Under the pieces are notes generated by a model, which searched no databases, had not been told where the DNA came from, and worked only from the letters and a program-made list of their open reading frames with translations. Source: Candidatus Pelagibacterales bacterium (GTDB lineage Bacteria; Pseudomonadota; Alphaproteobacteria; Pelagibacterales; AG-422-B15). From it: DNA of 64,000 nt. The stretch spans positions 75,617 to 139,616 of the forward strand of contig JAONQW010000001.1 of the NCBI GenBank assembly GCA_028412835.1, in the 5' to 3' direction. Position numbers and translations under genes: made by a program. This document shows, in pieces, positions 1 to 8,186 of the stretch; within the stretch, counting starts at the first letter, position 1; each line of letters starts with the position of its first letter.

Positions 1-222
1 ACCTAGTAATGTGCTAACTTTCTTAACTGAATCTTTAACAGCTTGTTCATCGGTAACGTCAAAAACTAAAGGGATAAAATTTTCACCAAGATCCATTTTA
101 ACACGATTGGCATCTTCATTAGTACGAACTGAACCAAAGACACGATATCCTGATGCTATAAGTGTTTTTGAAGTTTGATAACCAATACCTGATGATGAGC
201 CTGTCACAACAACTGATAGCAT
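1..222 (-). CDS. Short-chain dehydrogenase/reductase, N-terminal part (cut by window edge)
   Basis: The reverse strand reads a 74-codon open N-terminus starting at an ATG at 220-222. It carries the glycine-rich nucleotide-binding motif TGSSSGIG at about residues 7-14, followed by the beta-alpha pattern of a Rossmann fold and an FDVTD stretch near residue 58, as in classical SDR enzymes. An AAGG ribosome-binding site lies just upstream. The catalytic Tyr-Lys region is outside the window, so the substrate cannot be inferred. The gene is divergent from the GMC oxidoreductase, with a 146-bp shared promoter region. Family assignment is strong; function is open. Confidence 0.85.
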   Translation of the reverse strand, partial: MLSVVVTGSSSGIGYQTSKTLIASGYRVFGSVRTNEDANRVKMDLGENFIPLVFDVTDEQAVKDSVKKVSTLLG

Positions 223-294
223 ATTAATACCTTGAAAAAATTAATTTTACTTATAATTTAATATCCTACACTTAACAAACAAATATCTCCAAAT

Positions 295-322
295 AGTAAA
301 TTTTTTTTATCATTAATTTACT
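295..322. repeat. Inverted repeat between divergent oxidoreductase genes
   Basis: Perfect 8-bp arms AGTAAATT (295-302) and AATTTACT (315-322) are separated by 12 bases, within the 146-bp region between the divergent SDR and GMC genes. It could be an operator or a hairpin, but in sequence this AT-rich a chance palindrome is quite possible. Confidence 0.25.
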
Positions 323-368
323 AAGAAATAATTAAGTAGTATTTATGAAAATAAAAAAGTAAGTTATT

Positions 369-2039
369 ATGAAAAAAACTGATACCGAATATGATTATAT
401 TATCGTTGGCGCTGGTTCGGCTGGATGTGTATTAGCAAATAGATTATCAAAAAATCCAAAAAACCGTGTTCTTTTACTTGAAGCAGGTAGAGAAGATAAA
501 TCTATAACTTTAAAAATGCCAGCAGCTGTTTTATCTAACCTTAAAAGTACTAAATACAATTGGGCATTTAAAGGTGAACCAGAACCTGAGCTTAATGGTC
601 GACAGCTTCAACATGATCGCGGTAAAGTTCTTGGTGGTTCGTCTACAATAAATGGAATGGTATTTATTAGAGGGAATGCACTAGATTATGAAGGATGGAG
701 GCAAATGGGATGCGAAGGCTGGGGATATGCTGATGTCTTGCCTTATTTTAAGAAAATGGAAACCTATAGTGGTGGCGGGGATGATTTTAGAGGTGAATCT
801 GGCCCATTAAAGGTACACAGAAGTAATCCGAAAGATTTGCTATCTCAAGCTTTTATTAAAGCTGGAAAAGAGGCGGGATACAAAAGAACAAATGACATTA
901 GCGGATTTTGCCAAGAGGGTTTTGGTATTTTCGAACGTACCGTATTTAAAGGTGAACGTTGGAGCACATCACGAGGATATCTTGATCCAGTACGTGACAG
1001 AGAAAATTTAACTATTATAACAAATGCTCTAGTTTGCAAATTAATCCTTGAAAACAAAACTGCAAGAGGTGTTATTTTTAAAAACAATAAAAATAAAATG
1101 ACTGTTATAAAGGCAAGAAAAGAAGTAATCCTCTCCGCTGGTGCGATTGGGTCACCACATATTCTCATGCTTTCAGGAATTGGACCAAAAGAACACTTAG
1201 AATCATTTGGAATTAAGCTTAAGGCTGATTTGCCTGGTGTTGGTCAAAATCTTCAAGATCACCCTGATTTTATGCTCAAATATAAATGTTTAAAGCCAGT
1301 TACGCTTGGACCAAAAACAAAAGCTTTGAATAGTATAGGCGCTGGCATTCAATGGTTATTAACTAAAGAGGGCATGTGTGCATCTAATCACTTTGATGCA
1401 GTTGCATGCGTTAGATCTGGGCCAGGTGTTGAATACCCGGATCTTCAATTTTGCATATCACCAATAGCTATGGATGATAACACATGGGAGCCAATGAAAG
1501 AGCATGCATTTCAAGTTCATGTAGGTTTAATGCGCACTCATAGTTGTGGTAAGGTTGAATTACGCTCAAGCAACCCTGCTGATTCACCTAACATTTTGGT
1601 TAATTATCTGAAAGACAAACGTGATAGAGAATTAATGCGTAAAGGTATTCATTTAGTGCGCGAATTACTTGATCAACCATCATTTTCGGAACTTAAGGGT
1701 GATGAAATTTTTCCTGGTGATAATTACAAGTCAGATTCTGATCTTGATGAAAAATTGAATTCTCATACTACAAGCCAATGGCATTTGTCTTGTACAGCAC
1801 GTATGGGTGTAAAAACAGATAAATACGCAGTTGTTGATAATTCAGGTAATGTTCACGGCTTCACTGGTTTACGAATTGTTGATGCTTCAATCATGCCCTT
1901 TATTACTAACGGCAATACAAACGCACCTACAATAATGATTGCTGAAAAAATTAGTGATATAATCTTAGACGTTAAACCTTTATCTCGAATAGAGTTGCAA
2001 ACTTGGCAGAGTCCAAATTATCAAACACACCAACGGTAA
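369..2039 (+). CDS. GMC-family FAD-dependent oxidoreductase (choline dehydrogenase-like)
   Basis: The 556-residue protein has the usual GMC length and layout. The FAD-binding GxGxxG motif GAGSAG is at residues 14-19, the second signature GSPHILMLSGIGP lies near 258-270, and the C-terminal catalytic histidine is in SQWHLSCTARMG (His472), followed by the NTNAPTIMIAEK FAD-binding tail. Family members oxidise alcohols such as choline, alkanols or sugars. BetA is the best-known relative, but there is no betB or glycine-betaine gene nearby, so the substrate is unassigned. The upstream ribosome-binding site is weak. The divergent SDR neighbour suggests a shared alcohol or ketone pathway (inference). 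Confidence 0.88.
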   Translation: MKKTDTEYDYIIVGAGSAGCVLANRLSKNPKNRVLLLEAGREDKSITLKMPAAVLSNLKSTKYNWAFKGEPEPELNGRQLQHDRGKVLGGSSTINGMVFIRGNALDYEGWRQMGCEGWGYADVLPYFKKMETYSGGGDDFRGESGPLKVHRSNPKDLLSQAFIKAGKEAGYKRTNDISGFCQEGFGIFERTVFKGERWSTSRGYLDPVRDRENLTIITNALVCKLILENKTARGVIFKNNKNKMTVIKARKEVILSAGAIGSPHILMLSGIGPKEHLESFGIKLKADLPGVGQNLQDHPDFMLKYKCLKPVTLGPKTKALNSIGAGIQWLLTKEGMCASNHFDAVACVRSGPGVEYPDLQFCISPIAMDDNTWEPMKEHAFQVHVGLMRTHSCGKVELRSSNPADSPNILVNYLKDKRDRELMRKGIHLVRELLDQPSFSELKGDEIFPGDNYKSDSDLDEKLNSHTTSQWHLSCTARMGVKTDKYAVVDNSGNVHGFTGLRIVDASIMPFITNGNTNAPTIMIAEKISDIILDVKPLSRIELQTWQSPNYQTHQR

Positions 2040-2075
2040 ACGTTTATAACAAGCTGTATAATTTGCTGAAGTATA

Positions 2076-2165
2076 TGGCGGAGAGGGTGGGATTCGAACC
2101 CACGAACGAGTCGCCCCGTTGCTAGTTTTCAAGACTAGTGCTTTCGACCACTCAGCCACCTCTCC
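2076..2165 (-). tRNA. tRNA-Ser (anticodon UGA)
   Basis: The reverse strand folds into a complete class II tRNA. The acceptor stem pairs GGAGAGG with CCTCTCC, the D-arm contains GGCTGAGTGGTCGAAAG, the anticodon loop CTTGAAA gives anticodon TGA (+ strand 2129-2131), there is a long serine-type variable arm, and the T-loop is GTTCGAATC. The discriminator base is G, and the 3' CCA is encoded (2076-2078). It lies between the GMC gene and the secreted unknown, transcribed opposite to both. Confidence 0.97.
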
Positions 2166-2297
2166 AGTGTATTATTAGTGCCAAGAACCGTAACCTAATT
2201 GAAATAATCATAATAACAACAGTTTATTGCTAGATTTTGTATATTTTAATTATTTCAATATATGATAATTTTAATTTCTTATTTATGGAGTAATGCT

Positions 2298-2945
2298 ATG
2301 AGAATGAAAAATAAACTATTAACGATTTTGTCGTTTTTATTAATCTCTGTGACTATTTCACAGGCAAATGAAACCTTTTCAAATAATATTTCTGACTTCT
2401 ATGGGATTGACTCATTTCCATTATTGCCTGGAGAGTATAATTTTGTATTTGCCGATGAAATTACTCATGATGGCTCATTTCAACCAGTAGATAATTTTAA
2501 TAATTCAAGACCAAATAGTAGTATTCAAGGTGAAATAAGAACTGGAAATATTGATGCATACATTGCTGATGGAAATTCAATTAGTTTAAATTTTGCTATA
2601 TTACAAGACGGATCGACTGAGAATGATTTCAGGAAAACTTTTTATGCATGTAATGTTGTTAGAGACCCGACAGAACTTGTTTCGACAACCATCGAAGTAT
2701 TTGATGATAATTCTTTTGTAGAATTTTGTGCATTTAAATCTCCTGAATTTAATTTTGTTTCATATAATTATAATTTTTGTACAGATAAATGTGTTGAGCT
2801 TCAATACACGTTCTTCTTAACCAATATGAAAGATCCAAGTAAAGATGTTCTAGGTGAGTTGGGTATGCGTATTTATAATAACTTAGATCGTGCATTCAAT
2901 GGTATATATTACGACTTTAACTTCGTAGATACCTATCTAAAATAA
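2298..2945 (+). CDS. Secreted protein of unknown function
   Basis: I do not recognise this 215-residue protein. The ATG at 2298 is preferred over an earlier in-frame ATG at 2262, because a GGAG ribosome-binding site lies 8 bases upstream and the product then begins with a signal peptide (basic MRMKNK, hydrophobic LLTILSFLLISVTIS, cleavage near QANE). The mature part is acidic and rich in Asn, Phe and Asp. It has four cysteines (FYACN, EFCAF, NFCTDKC) that could form two disulfides in the periplasm. It stands alone downstream of the tRNA and has no operon partner. The envelope location is well supported; the role is unknown. Confidence 0.75.
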   Translation: MRMKNKLLTILSFLLISVTISQANETFSNNISDFYGIDSFPLLPGEYNFVFADEITHDGSFQPVDNFNNSRPNSSIQGEIRTGNIDAYIADGNSISLNFAILQDGSTENDFRKTFYACNVVRDPTELVSTTIEVFDDNSFVEFCAFKSPEFNFVSYNYNFCTDKCVELQYTFFLTNMKDPSKDVLGELGMRIYNNLDRAFNGIYYDFNFVDTYLK

Positions 2946-2990
2946 TTATTTTCTAGCTAAATTTGTAGAAGATAATTAAAAAGCATTTAT

Positions 2991-3617
2991 ATGTTTTTTG
3001 ACTTTACCTTGCTTATATTCTTTATTCCCGTTTTCTTTATCATCTCTATTACACCAGGTTTATGTATGACACTAGCGCTCACTATGGGTATGGCCATAGG
3101 GTTAAGACAAACTATGAAAATGATGGTCGGGGAACTTACTGGGGTTTTAATCATTGCCTCTGCAGCTGTGATTGGTGGCGGTACTATTATTTCCAAATAC
3201 CCAATCGCTTTCGATTTTTTTAAATATGCAGGTGGTTTGTATTTAATCTTTGTTGGTATTCAGATGTGTCGCAACTTAGGTAAAATGTCTTTAAATTTGG
3301 ATGGTTCACATTCATATAGCCCAAATGGTTATGGTTTAGCATTACAAGGTTTTATAACTGCAATAGCAAATCCTAAAGGCTGGGCATTTTTTATGGCCAT
3401 GGTCCCAAAATTTATGAATTATGATTTGCCACTTGCACCACAAATGACTGCTATGATCATTATAATCGTAGTTATAGAATTTATATCCTTAATGATTTAT
3501 GCATCAAGTGGAACTGCGCTGAGCAAAATATTAAGTAAGACTGGGAATGTACAATTAATCAATCGTGTAGCAGGTGTGCTGATGATGTTAGTAGGAGTTT
3601 GGTTAGCAACTAGTTAA
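2991..3617 (+). CDS. LysE/RhtB-family amino acid exporter
   Basis: The 208-residue integral membrane protein has about six hydrophobic helices and the family N-terminus with the TPGLCMTLALTMGMAIGLR stretch near residues 23-41. The conserved second-half motif ANPKGWAFFMAMVPKF lies near residue 125. Members export amino acids or derivatives (lysine, homoserine, threonine) by proton antiport. The cargo cannot be read from sequence. It lies 7 bases upstream of a MATE transporter on the same strand, so the two exporters are probably cotranscribed. Confidence 0.9.
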   Translation: MFFDFTLLIFFIPVFFIISITPGLCMTLALTMGMAIGLRQTMKMMVGELTGVLIIASAAVIGGGTIISKYPIAFDFFKYAGGLYLIFVGIQMCRNLGKMSLNLDGSHSYSPNGYGLALQGFITAIANPKGWAFFMAMVPKFMNYDLPLAPQMTAMIIIIVVIEFISLMIYASSGTALSKILSKTGNVQLINRVAGVLMMLVGVWLATS

Positions 3618-3624
3618 TTTTAAT

Positions 3625-4983
3625 ATGGCAAATTTATCATCTGACTTAACTGTAGGTAAAATTTCTAAGCTTATTCGTATTATTGCTATTCCAGCAGTTG
3701 TTGGAACTTTTTTTCAAACTTTATACAATATAGTAGATGTAAAATTTGCGGGTATGATTTCTCCATATGCTCTGACTGGTTTAGCAAAAGTATTTCCAGT
3801 ATACTTTGTAATAATAGCTTTAAGTGCAGGTCTTAGTATTGGTGCTACAGCATTAGTTTCTAATTACCTTGGGAAAAAAGATTTTAATAGAGCATCATTA
3901 TTATTTTCTCAATCGATCATTGTAGCAATTATGAGTTCAGTTTTTGTTGGTATTTTTGGTGTTTATTTAGCTCCAATAATTTTGAAATTTTTAAATACTG
4001 ATGCAAACACATTTGTTTTTGCTATAGACTATATCAACGTAATCTTTATTGGATCAATAATATTTTTCTTGCTCGTTGTATCAAATGTTGCACTAACAGC
4101 TCGTGGTGACACTAAAAGTTATAGAAATGTTTTAATATTTGGATTTTTTTTAAATATTTTTTTAAATCCTTTATTTATCTATGGATTTGGACCAATTCCA
4201 GCAATGGGTGTTTCAGGGATTGCCATTGCAACACTTTGTGCTGAATTCATTGGATTGATCTATATTTTATTTAAAGTTTTAAAGACTGAAATTAAAGATT
4301 TTGTATCATTAAATTGCTTTATACCAAAAAAAGATATGATCATTGAAATTCTTAAACAGTCGATGCCTACATCTATTTCAATGATTTCAGTTGGATTAGG
4401 TATTTTTGTTTTATTTTATTTTGTGTCTCAATACAGTGATGTTGCTGCAGGTGGATACGGAGCGGGGGTAAGATTTGAACAATTATTTTTACTCCCTATT
4501 ATTGGTTTAAACACGTCTACATTAGCATTAGTTGGCCAAAATTATGGAGCGTTAAAATTTAATAGAATTAAAGAAATTTATAGTAAAACTATAAATATTG
4601 GTGTGTCTGCAATGTTGCTTGGTGGTATTGTTATATATTTTTCCTCTGGTTCAGTTATGGGATTTTTTACAGATGATCCTGAACAAATTTACTATGGATC
4701 ACAGTACTTAAAGATAGCTGCCTTCATTGGTCCTGTTTATCCAATTTTTTTTATTAGTGGGGCATTATTTCAAGGCTTAAAAAAAGCTCATTATCAAACA
4801 GTTGTAAATTTACTTAGAATGATAATATTTCCATTAGTATTTTTAACTATAGGAGTTAAATATTTTGATATTAATTTTAAAGAAATGTTCTTAATACTTT
4901 TACTTATTAATTGGATATTTGGATTATTAGTCCTATTTTTTTCTAAAAGGCTGATAACCCAAATAATATCTAAAAATAATTAG
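3625..4983 (+). CDS. MATE-family efflux transporter
   Basis: The 452-residue protein has twelve predicted membrane helices in two related halves, the arrangement of MATE/DinF multidrug and toxin exporters. Typical features are the N-terminal IAIPAVVGTFFQTLYNIVD helix, the loop after it (AGMISPYALTGLA), and the second-half VGQNYGALKFNRIKE stretch. MATE proteins exchange cations (Na+ or H+) for drugs or metabolites across the inner membrane. It follows the LysE-type exporter by 7 bases and is convergent with the ABC binding protein, leaving 3 bases between the stop codons. The substrate is unknown. Confidence 0.92.
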   Translation: MANLSSDLTVGKISKLIRIIAIPAVVGTFFQTLYNIVDVKFAGMISPYALTGLAKVFPVYFVIIALSAGLSIGATALVSNYLGKKDFNRASLLFSQSIIVAIMSSVFVGIFGVYLAPIILKFLNTDANTFVFAIDYINVIFIGSIIFFLLVVSNVALTARGDTKSYRNVLIFGFFLNIFLNPLFIYGFGPIPAMGVSGIAIATLCAEFIGLIYILFKVLKTEIKDFVSLNCFIPKKDMIIEILKQSMPTSISMISVGLGIFVLFYFVSQYSDVAAGGYGAGVRFEQLFLLPIIGLNTSTLALVGQNYGALKFNRIKEIYSKTINIGVSAMLLGGIVIYFSSGSVMGFFTDDPEQIYYGSQYLKIAAFIGPVYPIFFISGALFQGLKKAHYQTVVNLLRMIIFPLVFLTIGVKYFDINFKEMFLILLLINWIFGLLVLFFSKRLITQIISKNN

Positions 4984-4986
4984 ATT

Positions 4987-5754
4987 TTAAAGACCAAATT
5001 TTTTAGCGGTAGTTGCAAAAAAGCCTTTATTTTTTTTATCTTTAATCCAGTGGTTTACAAAATTTATCCACTCTTGATCACCTCTTGGCAGTAAGATAGC
5101 AAACAATTTTGCATTCTTTGGTTCATCAAAATTTACAGCTGATAGTTGAGGATAAGTTTGCATTAGTTTTATCGCTTCCACTTTAGATGTTAAAGATACC
5201 TCACTTCTTCCAGATAAAACTTCCTGAAAATCTCTAGCAGGTGCCTCTACAGCAATTATTTTAGAATTTGGAAATGATTTTTTTGCTTCATTTTCAAAAA
5301 CGGTTCCTAGTGTTACAGCCACTGTTGTTCCATCTACAGATTCCCACCCATTAAACTTGTCAGCATTAGCCTTTAAAGTCATTGCTACAGTTCCAGTACC
5401 ATAATAAGAGTTTGAATAGCCAGCCTGCATTGCTCTTTTAGTTGTTATTGAGGCACTTGATGTCATATAATATTTATTAGCTACAACTCCTGACACTAAG
5501 TTTTTCCAATCAGTAGGAACAAATTCTAATTCAACACCCATATCTTCAGCGAATGCTTTTGCAACATCTATGTCAAAACCTTCATATTCATTAGTAGCTG
5601 GATTTTTAAAACTCCATCCTGGAAAATCTCCAGTTGTTCCAACTTTTAGTGTTCCTGTTTTCATAACTTTATCTAACGTAGATTCAGCGTTTACAGAAAT
5701 AAGACTAGTTAAGAGAAATATAGTAGATAGTATAAAAGTTTTAATTATTTTCAT
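4987..5754 (-). CDS. Periplasmic solute-binding protein, amino acid ABC family 3
   Basis: The 255-residue protein has a clear signal peptide (MKIIKTFILSTIFLLTSLISVNA) and a family 3 solute-binding fold: LKVGTTGDFPGWSF at the start of lobe 1, then EGFDIDVAKAFAEDMG, and the lobe-2 entry GTTVAVTLGTVFE. It should bind a polar amino acid or related solute in the periplasm. An AAGGA ribosome-binding site lies about 6 bases before the ATG. It is divergent from an ABC permease at 5848, a likely partner, but no ATPase gene is nearby. The C-terminal half also resembles cyclohexadienyl/arogenate dehydratase PheC, which shares this fold, so an enzymatic role is a less likely alternative. Confidence 0.85.
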   Translation of the reverse strand: MKIIKTFILSTIFLLTSLISVNAESTLDKVMKTGTLKVGTTGDFPGWSFKNPATNEYEGFDIDVAKAFAEDMGVELEFVPTDWKNLVSGVVANKYYMTSSASITTKRAMQAGYSNSYYGTGTVAMTLKANADKFNGWESVDGTTVAVTLGTVFENEAKKSFPNSKIIAVEAPARDFQEVLSGRSEVSLTSKVEAIKLMQTYPQLSAVNFDEPKNAKLFAILLPRGDQEWINFVNHWIKDKKNKGFFATTAKKFGL

Positions 5755-5847
5755 TTATCGTCCTTTTTTATTAAATATATGAGATTAGTTAATATATTAT
5801 ATATGCCATATTATGATAATGACCACAGCCCTATTTAAAAAAAAACC

Positions 5848-6579
5848 ATGAGAATAATAGCCATTTTATCTACTTTTGTTATCTTTTCGGGATGTGCGGG
5901 AAATTATAACTGGGGATGGTATGCAATATCACCATTCAATCAATTAGGATCTACAAATATAAGCTTTTTAATTTCAGGGCTCGGATTCACAGTATCTGTA
6001 TCAATCATTTCTATTTTTTTTGCAACACTACTAGGCCTTCTCATATCTATTATTGGGTTAAGTAAATTAAAATTTGTTAGATACATAAATATCACCTACA
6101 TTGAAATAATAAGGTCTGTACCAGTTTTGGTTATGATACTTTGGATTTACTACGGTTTACCTGTATTAGTAGGTATCAATTTTACAGCTTTTACAGCAGG
6201 TATAATTGCTCTTTCAATTTGTGATAGTCCTTTTTTAGCTGAAATTTTTAGGTCTGGATTTGAAGCAGTACCTAAGGGTCAAAACGAGGCTGGCACTTCT
6301 CTTGGTATGCGTTTTTATGAACGATTTCGATTAATTATTTTACCTCAAGCTATAAAAATAATTTTACCCGCACTAGGCAATCAATTTGTTTATATGTTGA
6401 AAATGTCATCCCTTGTATCAATTATTGGTCTTAATGAACTTACAAGAAAGGCAAACGAATTGGTTGTAAGCCAATATAGGCCATTAGAAATTTATACTTT
6501 CTTAGTCCTTGAATATTTAGTGCTAATATTAGTTATTTCATATCTTGTTAGAAGAATGGAAAAAAAATTAACTAATTAA
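5848..6579 (+). CDS. Amino acid ABC transporter permease (HisM/GlnP type)
   Basis: The 243-residue protein has about five membrane helices and the EAA cytoplasmic loop that docks to the ATPase (EAGTSLGMRFYERFRLIILP, near residues 150-169), diagnostic of polar amino acid ABC permeases. Unusually, the first 16 residues look like a lipoprotein signal ending in FSGC, followed by about 20 mostly polar residues before the first true transport helix at FLISGLGFTVSVSI. The divergent binding protein at 4987-5754 is the probable partner. The gene for the ATPase is not in this neighbourhood. The ribosome-binding site is poor. Its last 8 bases overlap the convergent DUF2177 gene. Confidence 0.88.
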   Translation: MRIIAILSTFVIFSGCAGNYNWGWYAISPFNQLGSTNISFLISGLGFTVSVSIISIFFATLLGLLISIIGLSKLKFVRYINITYIEIIRSVPVLVMILWIYYGLPVLVGINFTAFTAGIIALSICDSPFLAEIFRSGFEAVPKGQNEAGTSLGMRFYERFRLIILPQAIKIILPALGNQFVYMLKMSSLVSIIGLNELTRKANELVVSQYRPLEIYTFLVLEYLVLILVISYLVRRMEKKLTN

Positions 6580-6961
6580 TTTTAGATAATGTCAATACTG
6601 TTAATAAGCTGACAGTAGCTGATAAAAATATTCCCCACATAATATCACTGACAACAATATTCCAATTAAATATATTCATAGTCGCAAACACAGTCAGAGA
6701 GTAGGTTGCATACGTAGTTAACCCATACATAGCACCAGTTGTTAACGCCTGACTAATTGAATAAGTTTTATTGGGTAAAATTGAGAAGTACAATAAACCA
6801 GCTAGGAAGATTAAATAAAATAAAATTGCAGGAACAGCTTTAATTCCAATTTCTACAAATTCTGGTAAGTTTGATTTATAGATCTTCATAACAACAAGAT
6901 TTATAAATGTAATATCAATTAATATAAAATACACAGTTGCTATTAAAAATGCTTTAATCAT
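6572..6961 (-). CDS. DUF2177 membrane protein
   Basis: The 129-residue, four-helix membrane protein matches the DUF2177 pattern: an N-terminal helix with the acidic residue in YFILIDITFINLV, the GAMYGLTTYATYSLTVFAT segment near residues 80-98, and DIMWGIF before the last helix. The biochemical role of this family is not known to me. The 3' end overlaps the convergent ABC permease by 8 bp. It is divergent from the HPP gene, with only 24 bases between starts. Confidence 0.8.
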   Translation of the reverse strand: MIKAFLIATVYFILIDITFINLVVMKIYKSNLPEFVEIGIKAVPAILFYLIFLAGLLYFSILPNKTYSISQALTTGAMYGLTTYATYSLTVFATMNIFNWNIVVSDIMWGIFLSATVSLLTVLTLSKIN

Positions 6962-6985
6962 ATGTGAATCATATACTGTTTTGTT

Positions 6986-7456
6986 ATGTTTAAGAAATTA
7001 TTTATTTACCCACCTTTTATTGCTTTTGTTGGTGCTACTATTTGTATTTCCCTAATTGCTTACTTAAGCCTAATTTCTAATGAGTATATATTGTGGATGA
7101 TTCCAACTTTTGGTGCTTCAGTTGTACTAATTACTGCTTTACCTGATAGCCCACTTGCTAGGCCAAGAAATATTTTTTTTGGACACCTTATTTCTGCTGG
7201 CTCTGGTGTTTTTGTTTTGATAATTTTAGGAACTAATTTTTTTGCAATTGGTCTAGCTGTAGGCTTAGCTATTCTTCTTATGATGATGTCTGGCTTTTTG
7301 CATCCTCCAGCAGGGGGTAATCCTATTTTGATTATGATTTCGACAGCTAGTCTTGAATATAATGTCTTACCGCTAGCAATTGGCGTTATAATTATTTCTA
7401 TTTATTCTGTAATATTTAATAAGATTATTTTAAAAAGAAATTATCCTTGGTTTTAA
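6986..7456 (+). CDS. HPP-family membrane protein
   Basis: The 156-residue protein has about four to five hydrophobic helices and the namesake HPPAGGNPILI motif near residues 107-117, preceded by SPLARPRNIFFGHLIS near residue 56, both hallmarks of the HPP family. Some plant and cyanobacterial members are linked to nitrite transport into plastids or cells; most bacterial ones are uncharacterised, so no substrate is claimed. The product lacks any C-terminal CBS domain. It is convergent with the lysine-rich small protein across an A/T run of 11 bases. Confidence 0.85.
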   Translation: MFKKLFIYPPFIAFVGATICISLIAYLSLISNEYILWMIPTFGASVVLITALPDSPLARPRNIFFGHLISAGSGVFVLIILGTNFFAIGLAVGLAILLMMMSGFLHPPAGGNPILIMISTASLEYNVLPLAIGVIIISIYSVIFNKIILKRNYPWF

Positions 7457-7467
7457 AAAAAAATATT

Positions 7468-7728
7468 TTATTTTTTCTTTTTTACAACTTTCTTTTTAGC
7501 TATTTTCTTTTTTTTCTTAACTGGCTTTGTTTTTTTAGGCAATATAGATTTTAATTTTTTTTTCACTTTATTTTTTTTAGATTGCTCAAATTCTTTTCTA
7601 GCAAGATTTGAACCCTCCAATAAATTTTTTGAAAAAGCATTGGTTGGATTTTTAAAATTAGCAGCATTGCCCAAGTTCTCTACTTTTGCAGTAATGTATC
7701 CAACTGTATAAAAAAAACCTCCAGTCAT
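7468..7728 (-). CDS. Small protein with lysine-rich histone-like tail
   Basis: I do not recognise a named family for this 86-residue protein. The first 40 residues are mixed (MTGGFFYTVGYITAKVENLG at the start). The last 40 are almost entirely Lys with Val, Ala and Pro, ending KKKKIAKKKVVKKKK, similar in composition to H1-like or nucleic-acid-binding tails. It starts 3 bases after the stop of the upstream HTH-like gene at 7732-8013, so the two are probably cotranscribed. Coding is supported by the consistent reading frame and tight spacing, but poly-lysine codons (AAA/AAG) also arise easily in AT-rich DNA. Confidence 0.6.
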   Translation of the reverse strand: MTGGFFYTVGYITAKVENLGNAANFKNPTNAFSKNLLEGSNLARKEFEQSKKNKVKKKLKSILPKKTKPVKKKKKIAKKKVVKKKK

Positions 7729-7731
7729 GAT

Positions 7732-8013
7732 TTAGCTTTTTTTATCTTTAAAGTTTTCAATAAATTTGCAGTATTGAGATATAAAAGAATTTCTCCACGG
7801 TTCACTAGGTAGCTTTTCAAAGTTAAAACTTTCAATTGACTTAAGGTTTTTCATTGAAATTTTAGTTTTATCAGCAATTGATCTAAGTTCAATATCAGTA
7901 CTGACTCTAATTTCTTTTAGATTTTTAATTTTTTTTAGTAAAGATTGATCAGCAGCTTGATCTATACGATCAATGCTTTCATCTAATTTATCTTTAAAGC
8001 TCTGTAAGACCAT
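7732..8013 (-). CDS. Small RodZ-like helix-turn-helix protein
   Basis: The 93-residue protein contains one helix-turn-helix of the RodZ N-terminal type at about residues 34-86: IRVSTDIELRSIADKTKISM, then LKSIESFNFEKLP and a WRNSFISQYCKFI end, matching the RodZ pattern in which the last helix follows a Leu-Pro. RodZ itself links MreB to the membrane, but this protein has no transmembrane helix or periplasmic domain, so it is at most a cytosolic cousin. It precedes the lysine-rich protein by 3 bases. DNA or protein binding is inferred from the fold only. Confidence 0.65.
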   Translation of the reverse strand: MVLQSFKDKLDESIDRIDQAADQSLLKKIKNLKEIRVSTDIELRSIADKTKISMKNLKSIESFNFEKLPSEPWRNSFISQYCKFIENFKDKKS

Positions 8014-8186
8014 AATATTTATAAGTTATTATAATAACATATTAAATTTTCTAACGAGTAAAGGTTTATTAATAACAAAAATAACCAAAACAGTTTATTT
8101 AAAAATAATTAATACATAAAGATTTTTAAATAATCACGATCTAGATATATATTATAAAATAATACTATATCTAGTATTTTCTAAAT

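Noticed and set aside
369-2039. Naming the GMC oxidoreductase betA
   Set aside because: GMC enzymes share the visible motifs across many substrates and no betaine pathway gene accompanies it.
7450-7500. A/T runs between the HPP and lysine-rich genes as a terminator
   Set aside because: There is no stable stem, only homopolymer runs typical of this base composition.
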